Shown piece by piece: positions 11,417 to 22,699 of a DNA stretch of 64,000 nucleotides. The stretch is from Romanomermis culicivorax (taxonomy: Eukaryota; Nematoda; Enoplea; Mermithida; Mermithidae): the NCBI GenBank assembly GCA_963922205.1, contig CAWUHX010000371.1:194560-258559 (forward strand), written 5' to 3'. The notes below the pieces were generated by a model. That model did not search any database and was not told where the DNA came from. It saw only the letters and a list, made by a program, of their open reading frames with translations. Numbering within the stretch: the stretch's first letter is position 1; each line of letters starts with the position of its first letter. The position numbers were made by a program, and so were the translations under genes.

Positions 11417-11827
11417 AATGATGAGATAAATCTACTCCATCCTCATTAAACACATATCAACTTTGGTCAACTTCCATCCTTTGTCCCTGGTCTTAGAACA
11501 CGAGACCATCTGTAAGCTTTTTGCAGTCAGGGTGTTCATATGAGGATAGAGACAAAATTTTCAATTTTATTTTTGGAGGCGAGAGAATTCGTCAAGATTT
11601 TGCATTTTTCAATGTTTCCGAGCAGGTTTAATCCATATCTTCGATGGTGTCAGTATTCTGTAGATTACTGTATCGAAAAGTTAATTTTTCACCTTCAATG
11701 TATGGAAACATAGTATGCAAGTTTTGTCACTTTGTTCTTTGAATTAGCGGGTTTTCTACATAATTTTGATGACATCAACTTTCGGTAGATTAGTTTATCA
11801 ACTCGCATAAATTTTTCCCTTTCGATC
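11417..11827. repeat. Duplicated 3' flank of PAN genes, part 1
   Basis: Starting about 100 bases past the stop, the text AACTTTTTGCAGTCAGGGTG and the following 300 bases recur after genes II (36370) and III (50815). It contains degenerate AGATTACTGTA-type motifs. No gene is seen. Confidence 0.7.
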
Positions 11828-12721
11828 TGTAATGCCCAGTTGTGGGAATTAGTTGGGTTTCACTCTAATTTCTACAATACTTTTACTTGTCCAATCTAAT
11901 CAGTCCATGAGGCGCCCGGGGCAATAACACGACAATTAAACGACAATTAAATTGAGAATAACTTCACCGACGGCTTTATGCTTAGCATCAATGATAAGGA
12001 ACATTCTGATTTCACGCAATTACAGAGTCAAGCTTTTACACATGAATTGGCGAATAGAATATAACTGAACAATTTCACCATGCTTCTTTCTTTTATATGG
12101 CTCCCTTTTTGACCACACCCTTAGTCAGTGGGGGATCTGCTTCCAAAAATCTTTTTCCAACCAATCGTCACTCTTTGCTTTATGTGCTTCTGTATATTGT
12201 ATGCTTGCTTAACCACGCCTCTACCCTTTCTGACTATGATATGCTTTACCACGCCTTTTTGTTTTATGCTTAGCTTCTCTGTGTGTGCTTCTGGTTCATT
12301 GTAGGCTTAGCCATGCCTACGTGCTTCCTTATTACTAACTACATGTGTATGTCCTTCTGTAATGTAATGGCAGCTACTGTTCTACTTAAGACTGGTGTCT
12401 GGGTTAGGGTTTCTACATTTTATTGCAGGACAGGTGTTTTTATGATTTCGGGGGGCGGGGAATACTGTATCCATGGGAAAGGTGTGTTTCAAGTGCCTCG
12501 AGTGGGTTATGGGGCCAGGTGCCGATGTGCGATTTAATTATTTAACGATTTCTAATTGGATCAATAGTGCTTTTTGGGGTTCAGGAACGTCGAAAACAGA
12601 AACTTCAAAAGAATATACAGGAGTGTCAATACAGGGGAACCCAGACATTTTTGAGAAAATATATGACAAATAAAATTATATACAGTAATCCGATATACAT
12701 GCTGTACACTATGCGTTTACA
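11828..12721 (-). repeat. Solo LTR related to the gypsy LTR, reverse orientation
   Basis: The reverse complement of the 3175-4058 LTR aligns here patchily, for example CTACTGTTCTACTTAAGACT against CTACTGTTACACTTGAGACT. The proposed ends TGTAAT...TTTACA give 894 bp, close to the 884 bp of the intact LTR. Equivalent positions after genes II and III lack it. No internal region is present, so it is a solo LTR by recombination. The exact ends are uncertain. Confidence 0.6.
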
Positions 12722-13814
12722 CTAATGTGTTATCACCTATCTTTCACATCTGCAGGTCTCAACAAATAGCAGCGACGCCAGCTTTTGCAAACGGATGGCA
12801 GCATATTTTACGCAATCAACGTTTAAAAGCTGAAATTTAATAAAACGAGATTTCATGTTTAAATTTTGAAATTAAAATATCGATTAATTCTAATTTATTT
12901 GTTATCTCACCTTCCGCGGTTATTTTTCAAGCTGTTTTTGGTCTTTTTTTGAATGTTGTCATTCCCACTCGCGACTACTGTAGCGGTTTTGCTTGCCTGA
13001 ATGTTCGCATCGAGAATTCATTTTGGCAATCTTGACGTGTAACGCATTGTATTTTTCTGTTGGATGATGCCTCATACATACTTTTTCTAATAAATTTTAA
13101 TTCGTGTTGTGTGGTCGGCTACAACAAACCGCTGTTCTCGCATATGTACTTTAGTATAATCCTTTTTTAACCTCCCTTGCGCGAATTCAAGACCACGAAA
13201 ATATCTAGGTAGCATCGGGCAAATCGTGAATATATCTAGGAATAAACGTTCCTGTTAAAACCATCAAGTTGAAACCTACAGAATCATGTGTAAAAATTTA
13301 TCGATTAAAAAAATCAATGAAGCTGAATTTCCATATTAAAACTTTGGAAAAATTAAAATCAAACACAACAAAACAACATATTTCCTCGGCGAAATGTTTC
13401 TGATGATTTTAACTTTTGAAATTTTGCTCAATCTTTGAAAGATCTACCTCAGTTTCATGAATATTTTGACCTTCTAACGACTGAAAAAGTAGAGTTTCCA
13501 GTTTTTTCATTGAAGAAAAATTCAAAACGAATAGAATATTGAGTTTATCAGATTTAAAATTTTCAATTTTTTCGCATGAAACTGATTTTTCTTGAGGCCA
13601 TTTGAGTTTTATATTTTTTTTTCTCCACAAAAATCACTTCCTCCTGATTATTTGTTGACTAATGTTTCGAAAAGCAATTTTTTCTTTTCCTCCAGGATAA
13701 AAATTAGGAAAAATATTATTATGTGGCATTTCTTATCTACTGATTTGATTTCTGGAAACGTTACTTTTTAGAATGAGATATTATCTCAAAGAATGATCGG
13801 CATTTATTCTACGT
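12722..13814. repeat. Duplicated 3' flank of PAN genes, part 2
   Basis: This segment (GGTCTC...ATAG, ATCAACGTTTAAAAGCTGAAA, TAAATTTTAATTCGTG) recurs at 36700-37160, partly at 38580-38900, and at 51140-51700. It is AT-rich and has no supportable ORF. Confidence 0.65.
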
Positions 13815-16800
13815 ACTGCTAATTGGCAAAGAAAAACTGATGCAAAAACTTTTATACTGCGGAAAATATTATTTAAATTTAATTCTAACAGTAGTTTTCG
13901 TTCCTGATCCTGAACATAAACGACAAACTCCATCTTTTGGCCACATTAATAAGAATGTGAATAAGAAAAAAACTACAAAACGAGTGAAAACTAGCAAAAG
14001 CGAATCAGCACAAAAAAATAAAGTCAAGAGAAAGGAAATATAATCTCAAAAAGCAGATGAAAAATCGAATTAACTGAAAATGAGAAAATTTAACAAATTG
14101 AGAACATAATTAAAGTAAACAAAACGTGATAAAATACCAAAAAAATCGAAAAATATGGAAATCATGCATACAGTAAACAAATAAATTTCCAGAAAAATCA
14201 AAAAATACAAAAAGAAAACAAAAACAAAACTTCGAAAAGTGAGGTGGAAAAACGATGTGGAAAAAAAGGGAAAATATGGAAAACGGAAAAATAACTTGCA
14301 AAATGTCGTACAGCAGAAGGAAGTATGAAAAACATTAAAAAACAAAAATAGATGACGGGAGGAAATCAAAAAATTGAGAAAGCAGAAGGAGAAACAAACT
14401 AATCCAAGAGCACAAAAACAGTAAACTTATACTGAAATTAAATCGAAAAAATTGAAATCAGAGTCAAAAAAGAAGACAAGAGGAAAACAAGAAACAGAAG
14501 CCACATAAAAAACTAAAAACTTATACACCTGAAATGAAGAATTGATGCATAAACTAAAAGAAAAAACAAAAAAACAAAGAAAATGAAAAAAACAAACCCA
14601 AGTCAAAAAAGAAAAACATAAAAACAACATTGTTACACATAGAAAATGTTAAACTAAGCAGAAAAATAAACGTAGAACAAGAAAGTTATACATAAAACGT
14701 GTAAAGCAAATCAAAGTTTGGAAAACAATGCCAGTAAAGAGTATAAGCAAAAAATAAAAATAAGTGGAGAAAAAAGAAAAGTAAAACAACTTTTTGAAAA
14801 CAGCCAATTTTGACATGAAAGTTAAAAACAAAAAAGTCAAGAAAGAAAACAGAAGGGAAACAGAAAAGCAAATACAAAACAAACGAAATATGGAAAAACA
14901 GAAGGGAAAGAAGCAAATACTAAACAAACGAAAAATGGAAAAACATATATAAAACAAATAAATTAAAAATAAAAAGTTGAATTAAAATTTTTTGCCCAGC
15001 CATCGAAACATAAATACGAACGAATAATTCCTGAAAAAACTCGGCGTCCGTCATCCAACGCTATTCAATAAGAAACTTCAGCTTGATTTCATCGATGGCG
15101 TCATTCTAACACTAAATTACTGTAGCAATTGAGAAAACTTTTTTCTTTTATAACTCGTAGATGTCACCTAAAATTCCCATTTACATTGGATCAATTACTT
15201 TCTTATTGCTGCGGAAAATTTGTCTTTTTTCATCTCGATAAGCAAGTTCTCCAGATTTTCGGAGCTGAATTCGATTGCATGCAAGTTACTGTAGCAAGTA
15301 ATATGAATTTCCTCCATGTGAATATTCTCAAAACATGTACTCTTTTTGACATTGATGCGCAAGTTTGTAAGGTTTCCTCGTGGACGTCAACTCACACCAG
15401 ATAAATATATCGATTGGAATACATTGTTTTTTGGCACTTAAAATTCACATTTTTCTATCATGTCCACGAGTGAGTCGCCATCATTCTCCCAATGACGTCA
15501 CTTTCTGACAGATTACTGTATCGAACAGAATCAGTTCCTTGTTGCTGCAGACGTCAATATCCCCTAAATTCGACAAGAGGTTTCCCGAAGAGATCTTTCT
15601 TAGCCGCGCGGGGTGAATTCAATCCCATACAGGTTACTGTAGCGGATGTATCGATTTACTTCTAAAAAAATTTCCTTCTTGCTGACATAGATGTGCAAGT
15701 TTGCAGTATTTCGTCGACGACGCCAACTAACCCTAGATTACTGCATCGATAGGAATAAACCATAGTTGCCATTTTTCGATCTCAATGAGCAAGCTCTCCA
15801 TTTATTGACGACGTTAACCTCGGTTAGATTACTGTAGCGCGTCAGATTTTTCTTCTTCATCTGACATTTGAGGACGTCAATAGCAAATTTGCAATTTTTC
15901 CTTTTCGACGAGCAAGTTTTCTATATTTTCTCGGTAAGGTCAAATTGTCGCAGATTACTGTAGTGATTTAAAGGAATTTTTTGATTCAGGGCACTGTTAA
16001 TACACGGACGAATTTTTCATTTTTTGATGCCGATGAGCAAGTCAGTCGGACTTTATCGACTATGTCAATATCCCGCAGATTACTGTAGCGATTGAGTTTT
16101 TTCATTTTTTCCGCCCTTTTCCGATATTTATTTCCTACGCGTTTTTTTGTATTTTTCTCTTTTTCGACGTTTGTTGGTTTTTTCACACTTTTTTGTTCTA
16201 TTTTCAATTTTACTCTTACTTTTTTCATCGGATGTGTGTAACATTTTCTTACACTTTTATGCTTTTTCCTTTGTTTGTCTGGTTCATTCGCTTTTTTCTG
16301 TTTCCCGTTTTTTTCTCGTTTCCTTATTGTCTTCTTTGTTGACTTTATTTTTCGTTTTTCCTGTTTTCTATTTATGGGTATAAGTTTGTTATTTTTGATG
16401 CCTTTCGACCATTGTTTGTTTCTTTTTATGCTTTCTCTATTTTTTGTTTTTCTCGTCTTTTGTATTTCTGACTTTATTTTCCGCTTTTTCATATTTCGCT
16501 CTGGTTTTCAACATTGTCTATTTGTTTTACTGTTTTTCCTTTTTTCAATTTTCTTTTGCTTCGTTTCACATCGTTTTTTCCATTTCTCTTAGTTTTCTTT
16601 TGGTCTTTTCTTTTTTTTGCTAATTTTTTATGAATTTTTTCTTGAATTCGATTTTTTTTCGTTTATATTTTTTCCTATTTCCCGAGTTTTTAATGGTTTC
16701 TTATTAGGTTTTATTGATTAATTTCAAATTTACCAATTTTTTAACATTTCCCTATTTTCAGTTAATTTCTTTTTGTAACCTGCTTTCCGACAAATGCATT

Positions 16801-17027
16801 TTTCTTAATTTGTTCAATTTTTTTGCATCGTTTTTATTAGTTTTTTGTTTTCTTTCTTGTTTGTTGTTTTCGCTCATATTGTTCTATCTTCTGTGTCCAG
16901 AAATTTGAATTCTACATATATGTTCCGGATCAGAATGAAGAACTAGAGTAAGAATCAAATTTGAATGATATTTTCTAAAGTATAAATCATTTTTCTGCAT
17001 CATTTCCTCTTTGCTAAATAGCAGACC
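13815..17027. mobile_element. Large inverted-repeat element with satellite core
   Basis: The left arm (13815 to about 15000, A-rich) and right arm (about 16100-17027, T-rich) are inverted copies. For example TACTGCTAATTGGCAAAG and GATCCTGAACATA on the left correspond to CTTTGCTAAATAGCAG and TATGTTCCGGATC on the right. The roughly 1-kb core is a TACTGTAG-type tandem array. Lys/Phe-rich ORFs in the arms are compositional. Partial copies of the left arm occur at 38040-38500 and 52140-53250. Confidence 0.65.
15050..16100. repeat. Degenerate satellite carrying AGATTACTGTAGCG
   Basis: At least eight units, spaced roughly 90-170 bp, share a GACGTCA-like word, then AGATTACTGTAGCG, then a T-rich run and GATGAGCAAGTTTTC. 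Clear motif positions include 15113, 15283, 15510, 15632, 15735, 15824, 15953 and 16076. The array resumes at 53290-53800. Confidence 0.75.
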
Positions 17028-17416
17028 GACTGGGTGATGCACCTTCGCTTGTCCAAAAAAACACGAAGCCTGAGCTGCTGTAACAGTTCGGCGGTTAGCT
17101 TATGGTCAAACAGGAGAACAATTTCAGACGGTTGTTGACCACATAGCTGCAAGAATGTTCGGAGGGAATTCCGCGTTTGTGTATTGAATAGATGTAGGCA
17201 AAATCTATCACCTTTTTATTTCAAAAGATCGTTGTAATCAAGGTGGGTGCAGTTTTCATTAGATAAGCACATGTTTTAATACAGTTTGCGTTACTCTATT
17301 TTTGATCAAAACATAAATTGGTAGGTGATGTTTTGCATAACACCATGAAAGATGTTTTTGACGTTTTTTGTATTGCAGTTAGTTGGTCGTGGCCAGTCTC
17401 TGTGGCTGGAAAATTA
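17028..17416. other. Intergenic sequence, nothing recognised
   Basis: Unique-looking AT-rich sequence between two mobile elements. Neither strand has a supportable ORF. Confidence 0.6.
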
Positions 17417-18216
17417 GGCTCGTATTCACAATCACGTGTTAACGGTGTGTTAGGCCGACACAGTGTTAAATTTTGGCTAACACATTGGTTCCCCGTATTC
17501 ACAATCGCGTGTTGGGGTCGAAAAATGGAAAAGTTAACACGGCGTTCAAAACCAGCACCCTACCAGTTTTAGCGGCGTGTTAGCAGTAGTCTGTTTGCTA
17601 ATTTTCTCAATTGTCATGGATATTGTTGACCTATTGGATCATCTTGATGAAATTGAAGAAATACTACATCATATTCGTCACTTTCGGGATAGGGCCAATC
17701 CATTTGAGGGCTACGATGACGTTACCTTTAAATCAAGAAACAAATTGTCGAAAAATGGTTCCCGAGACTTGATTACGCTTCTCCAGGATCAGTTAGAAAC
17801 TTTTGGTCGAAATCATGCGATTCCTCCAGCACTTCAGGTTAATACGAAATCATAAGTTTTATTCATGAAAATTAATTGTTCATCAAATGACTGTTCAAAC
17901 TCAAATATTACATACTGAAAAACGCTGGCATTGTTGAAAAACCTTGTTGACATTGACCACAATGTTATTTTTTCCGTTATATCGTTTTTCATATTAAAAA
18001 ACATGCTTGAGCTTATTCTGCCACCCTGTTACAAAAGTAACACGGTGGTAACGAAAGTAACATGGTGGTAACATAGTGTTGGCTGACAGGGACTTAACAC
18101 GCTATTGTGAATACGAGGTGATACTTGACACAGTGTTAGCTCGATTGCCGTGTTAGCCGACACAGTGCCAAGTCCTAACACCATGTTGACTTGACACGCG
18201 ATTGTGAATACGGGCC
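17417..18216 (+). mobile_element. PIF/Harbinger element, internally deleted (800 bp)
   Basis: The element is bounded by TIRs GGCTCGTATTCACAATCACG and its complement ending CGTGTCAAG-type text to GGGCC, with TTA target duplications at 17414-17416 and 18217-18219, as expected for Harbinger. The TIR word CGTATTCACAATCGCGTG recurs internally in both orientations. It carries only the N-terminal part of a transposase. Confidence 0.82.
17616..17855 (+). pseudogene. HARBI1-like transposase, N-terminal fragment
   Basis: The frame reads MDIVDLLDHLDEIEEI, then DRANPFEGYDDVTFKSR, then FGRNHAIPPALQV and stops. The order (acidic start, DR..NP....DD..F, RNHA..P.LQV) is that of the N-terminal region of Harbinger transposases just before the helix-turn-helix part. 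The catalytic domain is missing altogether, so the element is non-autonomous. Confidence 0.7.
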
Positions 18217-19057
18217 TTAGTGTCTTTCTTTTTGTTTTGAGTATTACTTATTCGATTTGTGTCTTAGGATGGATACTGTTGCTTTTGCAAGTAGCATTTT
18301 TGGGTAGGGCTCAGATCCGCAGCCTACTGCATATTAGCAGCCAACTGCACATTAGCAGCCTTAGTCAGATTCATACATGTATTTGGGGGGAAGTGCTATG
18401 GGACCCCCCCCCCCCACAAATCGTCGACCATATGGCTGGGCAACCGCCCCCCCCCCCAGAATTTTCCAATCCAATGGCTAGCCATATGGTAGCTGTTGGG
18501 AGCCACATACTTTTCGTCGGAAAAACACTGAAAAATGTCAATTTTTTGATGAAAAAGTTCAATTTTCGAACAAAAAATGGTCAAAAATGTGAATTTTCTT
18601 GGCACCTCGCGCCAAAAATTCATTTTTCCCATCTTTTTAAAAGAAAATTCCTATTTTTTTGAACTATTTTCCGGACTTTTTTCGTCAAAAAATCGAATTT
18701 TTTTCTTCCGAGAGACCCCTCCACCCAGAATTTTGGGAATTACTGACCCCCAGCCCAAAAAAAGTCGCCCAACTCCCCTCCCCCCCAGTCCTCGGGGCAT
18801 CGTTACATGTATGATCAGATCCGTAGCCGAAGAATATTTTATTTCATGTTTTTGCAATCCGTGAAAAACATACTTGTATACTTGAGTTTGTGAACAACCC
18901 TTGACCACAGTTAATGTTTTGTGCGTGTTTGACGCCAGTGTGTTTTATTTCGACCTTTGTGCTTTGCGTTTGGACAATCTTTTGTCTATTTCGATGATCA
19001 AAAAATTGTGATACATATGCATTTCGTATATCTGGTGATTAAAGGGTCATTTAAGCG
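18217..19057. repeat. C-homopolymer-bearing repeat, otherwise unassigned
   Basis: Runs of 11-13 C occur at about 18405 and 18447, with further C-rich stretches near 18780. A word close to CAGATCCGCAGCC occurs at 18314 and again, slightly changed, at 18815, suggesting a roughly 500-bp inserted repeat. TACATGTA-centred inverted ends lie at 18371 and 18806. No gene is seen. Confidence 0.45.
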
Positions 19058-19502
19058 TCATTTATACTTGCCTTTTTCGATGGAACGGAACGGAACCGAT
19101 CGCCAACAGCTTGAAACGTTCAGCCTGGAAATCAACTTTCGATCGCAGAGGATAACTGCAGTTTTCTAGAAAATGACCGACAGTAACCTCCAACTGAACG
19201 GAACGAAAATTTCCCTTTCGTTCGGTAACTTTGTGTCGATTGCATTCCGTTCCGTTTCGCCGGAAAAGGCAAGTATCAATGACCCTTAATACTGGCCTTT
19301 TTCGGCGGAACGGAATGCAATCGACACAACGTTACTGAACGAAAGAGAAGTTTCCGTTCGGTTCCTTTGGGGATTACTGTCGGTCACTTTCTAGAAAATT
19401 TCAGTTATCCTCTCCGATCGGAAGAGGATTTCTAGGCTGAATGTTTCAACCTGTCGGCTATCGGTTCCGTTCCGTTCCGTCGAAAAAGGCAAGTATAAAT
19501 GA
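19058..19502. mobile_element. Palindromic MITE (445 bp)
   Basis: The two halves are near-complete inverted copies, with 23 perfect terminal bases beginning TCATTTATACTTGCCTTTTT. Each half also ends internally with the same GCCTTTTTCGGCGGAACGG-type word, so it looks like two MITEs joined head to head. No coding capacity. Confidence 0.75.
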
Positions 19503-20960
19503 TCGTTCAGATCGGCTAATCCACTTAAATTTCGCTTTGCCTTTTGTAATTTGACCCTCCAGTGCGTTTAGTCCTGACCCCGACGAAATCTGGCCAGCGT
19601 TTGGTGAATTCTGTATATCTTGAAAAACGGAACATATTTGTGAAAGCGTCAAATTGAAATCTAAAAAATGGTGTTCATAAGTTTAACAATAAGGAAAATT
19701 AGCGTGTCCAGGATATCATCCTGTTCTCGAAAAAAATCTTACAAATTAAGAATTGCAAATTTAATTCCAAAAAAATTGACTAAAATTGAAGCATTGGTAC
19801 ACACTTTGTTCCGAGGAATAATTATCATTTTTCGTTTATACCTTCGGATTTCGGAATTCAAAGAGAAATAAGAAATTCGGACTGGAAGAAAATTTTTTTC
19901 TCGAGTTTCAAGTCGTTTTCTTTGAGATTCCGCTGCGTATTTTGAATTTAAAACTTTTCAACGTTTGAAAATCGGACGTCAAGAAATCTTCCAGTGTTTA
20001 AAATCTGCTTTCTTTCTTAATTTTCCTAATTCGTTATCAAGTCTGGTCCATTTTCTTACGTCTTTGAAATTTTAAATTTTTTTTTACGAAACTTAGTCTT
20101 CGAAGTAGTAAAAGTAAAATTATATTGATTTCCTGTGAGAAAATTCAAAATTTTCCATTGAAAAAACATTTTTTTAGAATATCAAGCCCTGTAGTGAGAA
20201 AATTCAATTTCTCTGGGAAGTCTCATTTCTCCAACGGAGAAATGCAAATTTTTCGAGCAATTTCGAGTCTTCCATTTTTTTGTGAAGAAAATTCAATATT
20301 TTTTTAAAAGAATATAAATTTTCCAATTAAAAAAAGAGAAAATTTCAGAAGGGGAAATTGAGTTTTCTGATCAAATTGTTTCATCGATTTTGGAAAAAGT
20401 GCTCGAGTTTTTTGTGAAGAAAGTGCGGATTTCTAGAGAAGTTATGAGTTTTTAATATTCATGCTTCGGAAGTTGATGTTTTTTTGAAAAAATGCTAATC
20501 TTTTACAAAATATATTGAATTTTTATTTTTTTGTCCTAAAACAAGAAGCTTTTTGGGGTGAAGATTTGTCGGCCGAAAGAAGTCGTCCACCTTTATATGA
20601 AAAAAAATGTTTTTTTTTGCACGAAGTGTCGCTTTTCCAACAAAAAATGCAGCCTTTTTAACAAACTCTTAGTTTTATCAGTTTTTTCTCTAGAAAGATC
20701 ACTTTTGTCGCATAAAACTGTGGATTTTTTTGTTGACTACTGATTCGAAAGGCGGTCTCACTAGAAAAAATGTGTTTATCTGACATGTCGCATCGGCAGA
20801 TTTGACCTCTGGAAACGCGACCTTTTCTGGAAAAGATGTTATCTTCAATCTTAATTGGCATTTATTCTAAGACAAATTAAATTTTCTTCCGTTTTCGTCC
20901 TTTTCGAATAGTATTTTCGTCACCCTTCCGTCATTGTTCCTCATCGGTTCAGGATTTTTC
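19503..20960. repeat. A/T-rich dispersed repeat, 5' flank type of PAN genes
   Basis: Its last 180 bases (for example GATTTGACCTCTGGAAACGC, AAAAGATGTTATCTTC) match the 200 bases immediately upstream of the gene III signal-peptide exon (42430-42614). The remainder is degenerate AAATTTTTC-type sequence like 39000-40950. No ORF is supportable. Confidence 0.55.
20923..20950 (+). pseudogene. Relic of a PAN-gene signal-peptide exon
   Basis: CCTTCCGTCATTGTTCCTC and ATCGGTTC align with the start and end of the gene III first exon (CTTTCCGTCATGGAAC...CTCGTCGGTTCG). The ATG has become ATT and about 25 central bases are missing. It marks the former start of a gene upstream of gene II. Confidence 0.45.
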
Positions 20961-21191
20961 TCTCTAAAAGTTTTTGTAGTAAATCTCCCATGTGGAAATT
21001 TTGGCCGCCAATCTTTTCTTACATCTGCAAATCAGTTGTTGTAGATTTTAACCAGCTGATTTCGGAAAAAACTATGTCGAACATCGGAAAACTCTTACAT
21101 CTTGATTGTTTGAGATGCATCTTGAAATTTTTGCTATGCATCTTGAAAAAATGTTGTGTATCATGTTCGAAGGTAACCATCTTTCAGAATA

Positions 21192-22503
21192 ACGGGTGTC
21201 CGGTAAAAATCTGGACTACCATAAAGGGTCGTTTTTTTCAATGCCAATTTTTAATATGGGACAATCAATACATCAAGTTGAAGAGCAAGAAAAACTCTAC
21301 AAGATAGGGCTAATTACAAGCTTTAATGATTCCATTTTGTCATACAGTATCAATCTTGTTGCGAGTACTCACAGCCAACTTATGTACAATATTGTTATAT
21401 ACTTTCTTTAAACAGAAGTTTCTACGAGTTATCAGTTGTAAAGTTTTTGCTTGCCAACCTTGGACGTAGACTGAAGACTTCAGATAAGACCAAAAATCTT
21501 CGATGGCTCGAACTTCAGGAACACAGGCAGGGTTTATAGACTTTTCCAGAAATTCCACATTTTTGACATGCAAGCTATCCAAAACAATTTTGGCATAATG
21601 TGCACCCATTTGGTCTGGCCAAAAGACATGTCCACTTTGAGTGTAGTTGGCACAAAGTAAGGGATCAACCTGAGCATACTACATTCCTTCAAATAATGTT
21701 GAGCATTGATGGCATAACCAGATTTGCAAATGAAAGCTTGTGACAAACCATTCGGCCCGATGGTGACCCAAACCAAAACTTTCTGTTCGAATTGTGCTTT
21801 TTTTTATCAAATTTAACATCTGAAGGTGCACCTGATATGTCCTGAGTGTAAAACTCGCTACTGCCATTCATTGAGGAGTGTGACAAAGTGAAATATGACT
21901 CATCATCCTTGATGAAATGTTTTTCACCAAAACATCAAAGAAGCTGGCCACACTTCATTTTTGCCAGTTGAATTTGCACATTAGATGTAGTGGGAATTCG
22001 AATTTTCTTCCTATACTGCAGTTTTAACTTCTTCTGAACAATTCCGTGTATGTACGACTTTGAAGCTCCAAATTTTCTGACGTTCAGGTGAATGGACACA
22101 GAGCAACTGTCCTTGAATGCTGAAGTGAGCCGTTTCAGCTTGGTTTTCGTAATAATTTTTGACTTTCTGCCGGATCCAGGACGACGATTAAATGGCTGAC
22201 CATCCGCATACCTTTGTAGCATACTATGGATCATACTTTTCGGGACGCCTTCGTTTTTGAAATGAGAAAACGTAAATTGGTTGCTTTGATCTAAGTGGTT
22301 AGAATGAAACTTGTACACGCGAGAATGTAAAGCTTCCTCTTTTGATGTTATTCTAGAAGCAAAAAGTGAGTTCGAGAAAACAGAAATTTCAATTCTTAGA
22401 TGTGGATTTCACGCTCTTTATAATGGAGTCACTTTACACAATTTCAAAAATTGCTGTCACAGTGAAGGATTGAAAAAAGTTAAGGTTTTTACCGGACACC
22501 CGT
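21192..22503 (-). mobile_element. Tc1/mariner-superfamily transposon (1312 bp)
   Basis: Perfect 18-bp terminal inverted repeats ACGGGTGTCCGGTAAAAA are flanked on both sides by TA (21190-21191 and 22504-22505), the target site of the superfamily. The minus strand encodes the transposase. Ends are complete but the ORF is broken. Confidence 0.92.
21345..22318 (-). pseudogene. Tc1/mariner transposase with two frameshifts
   Basis: Minus-strand reading. The N-terminal DNA-binding region (22318-21935) has GVPKSMIHSMLQRYADG, then RRPGSGRKSK. A catalytic core follows with DDESYF, then WPDQMGAHYA, then VPEVRAIEDFW near the end. One shift lies in an A-run near 21805 and another near 21625. The second Asp and the Glu fall in one uninterrupted frame with 37 residues between them, suggesting a DD37E-type catalytic triad. 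The first Asp lies before the first shift. The protein is not functional as it stands. Confidence 0.8.
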
Positions 22504-22699
22504 TAGTAAAAGTTTTTTCAAGCGGTCTTTCTCGTATTGATTGGAAACAAAATCGCATACATCAGGTTTTTATCTATTAAACTTTTTTTCGGATCTGTCG
22601 AGGGAGCCAGAGACAGAGGTGAATTGATCCCATTGATTGTCGTTTGGGAGGCTACGAGTTTCAAATTTTTGATCGAAGCCAGCTGTAGTTTTGCTGAAT

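Noticed and set aside
14070-14957. Phe-rich minus-strand ORFs resembling membrane proteins
   Set aside because: They are translations of the A-rich arm of an inverted repeat; the mirrored arm gives Lys-rich or Phe-rich frames of the same kind.
15986-16492. 168-codon Lys-rich minus-strand ORF
   Set aside because: Compositional product of the T-rich arm; no domain and no homologous reading in the other arm.
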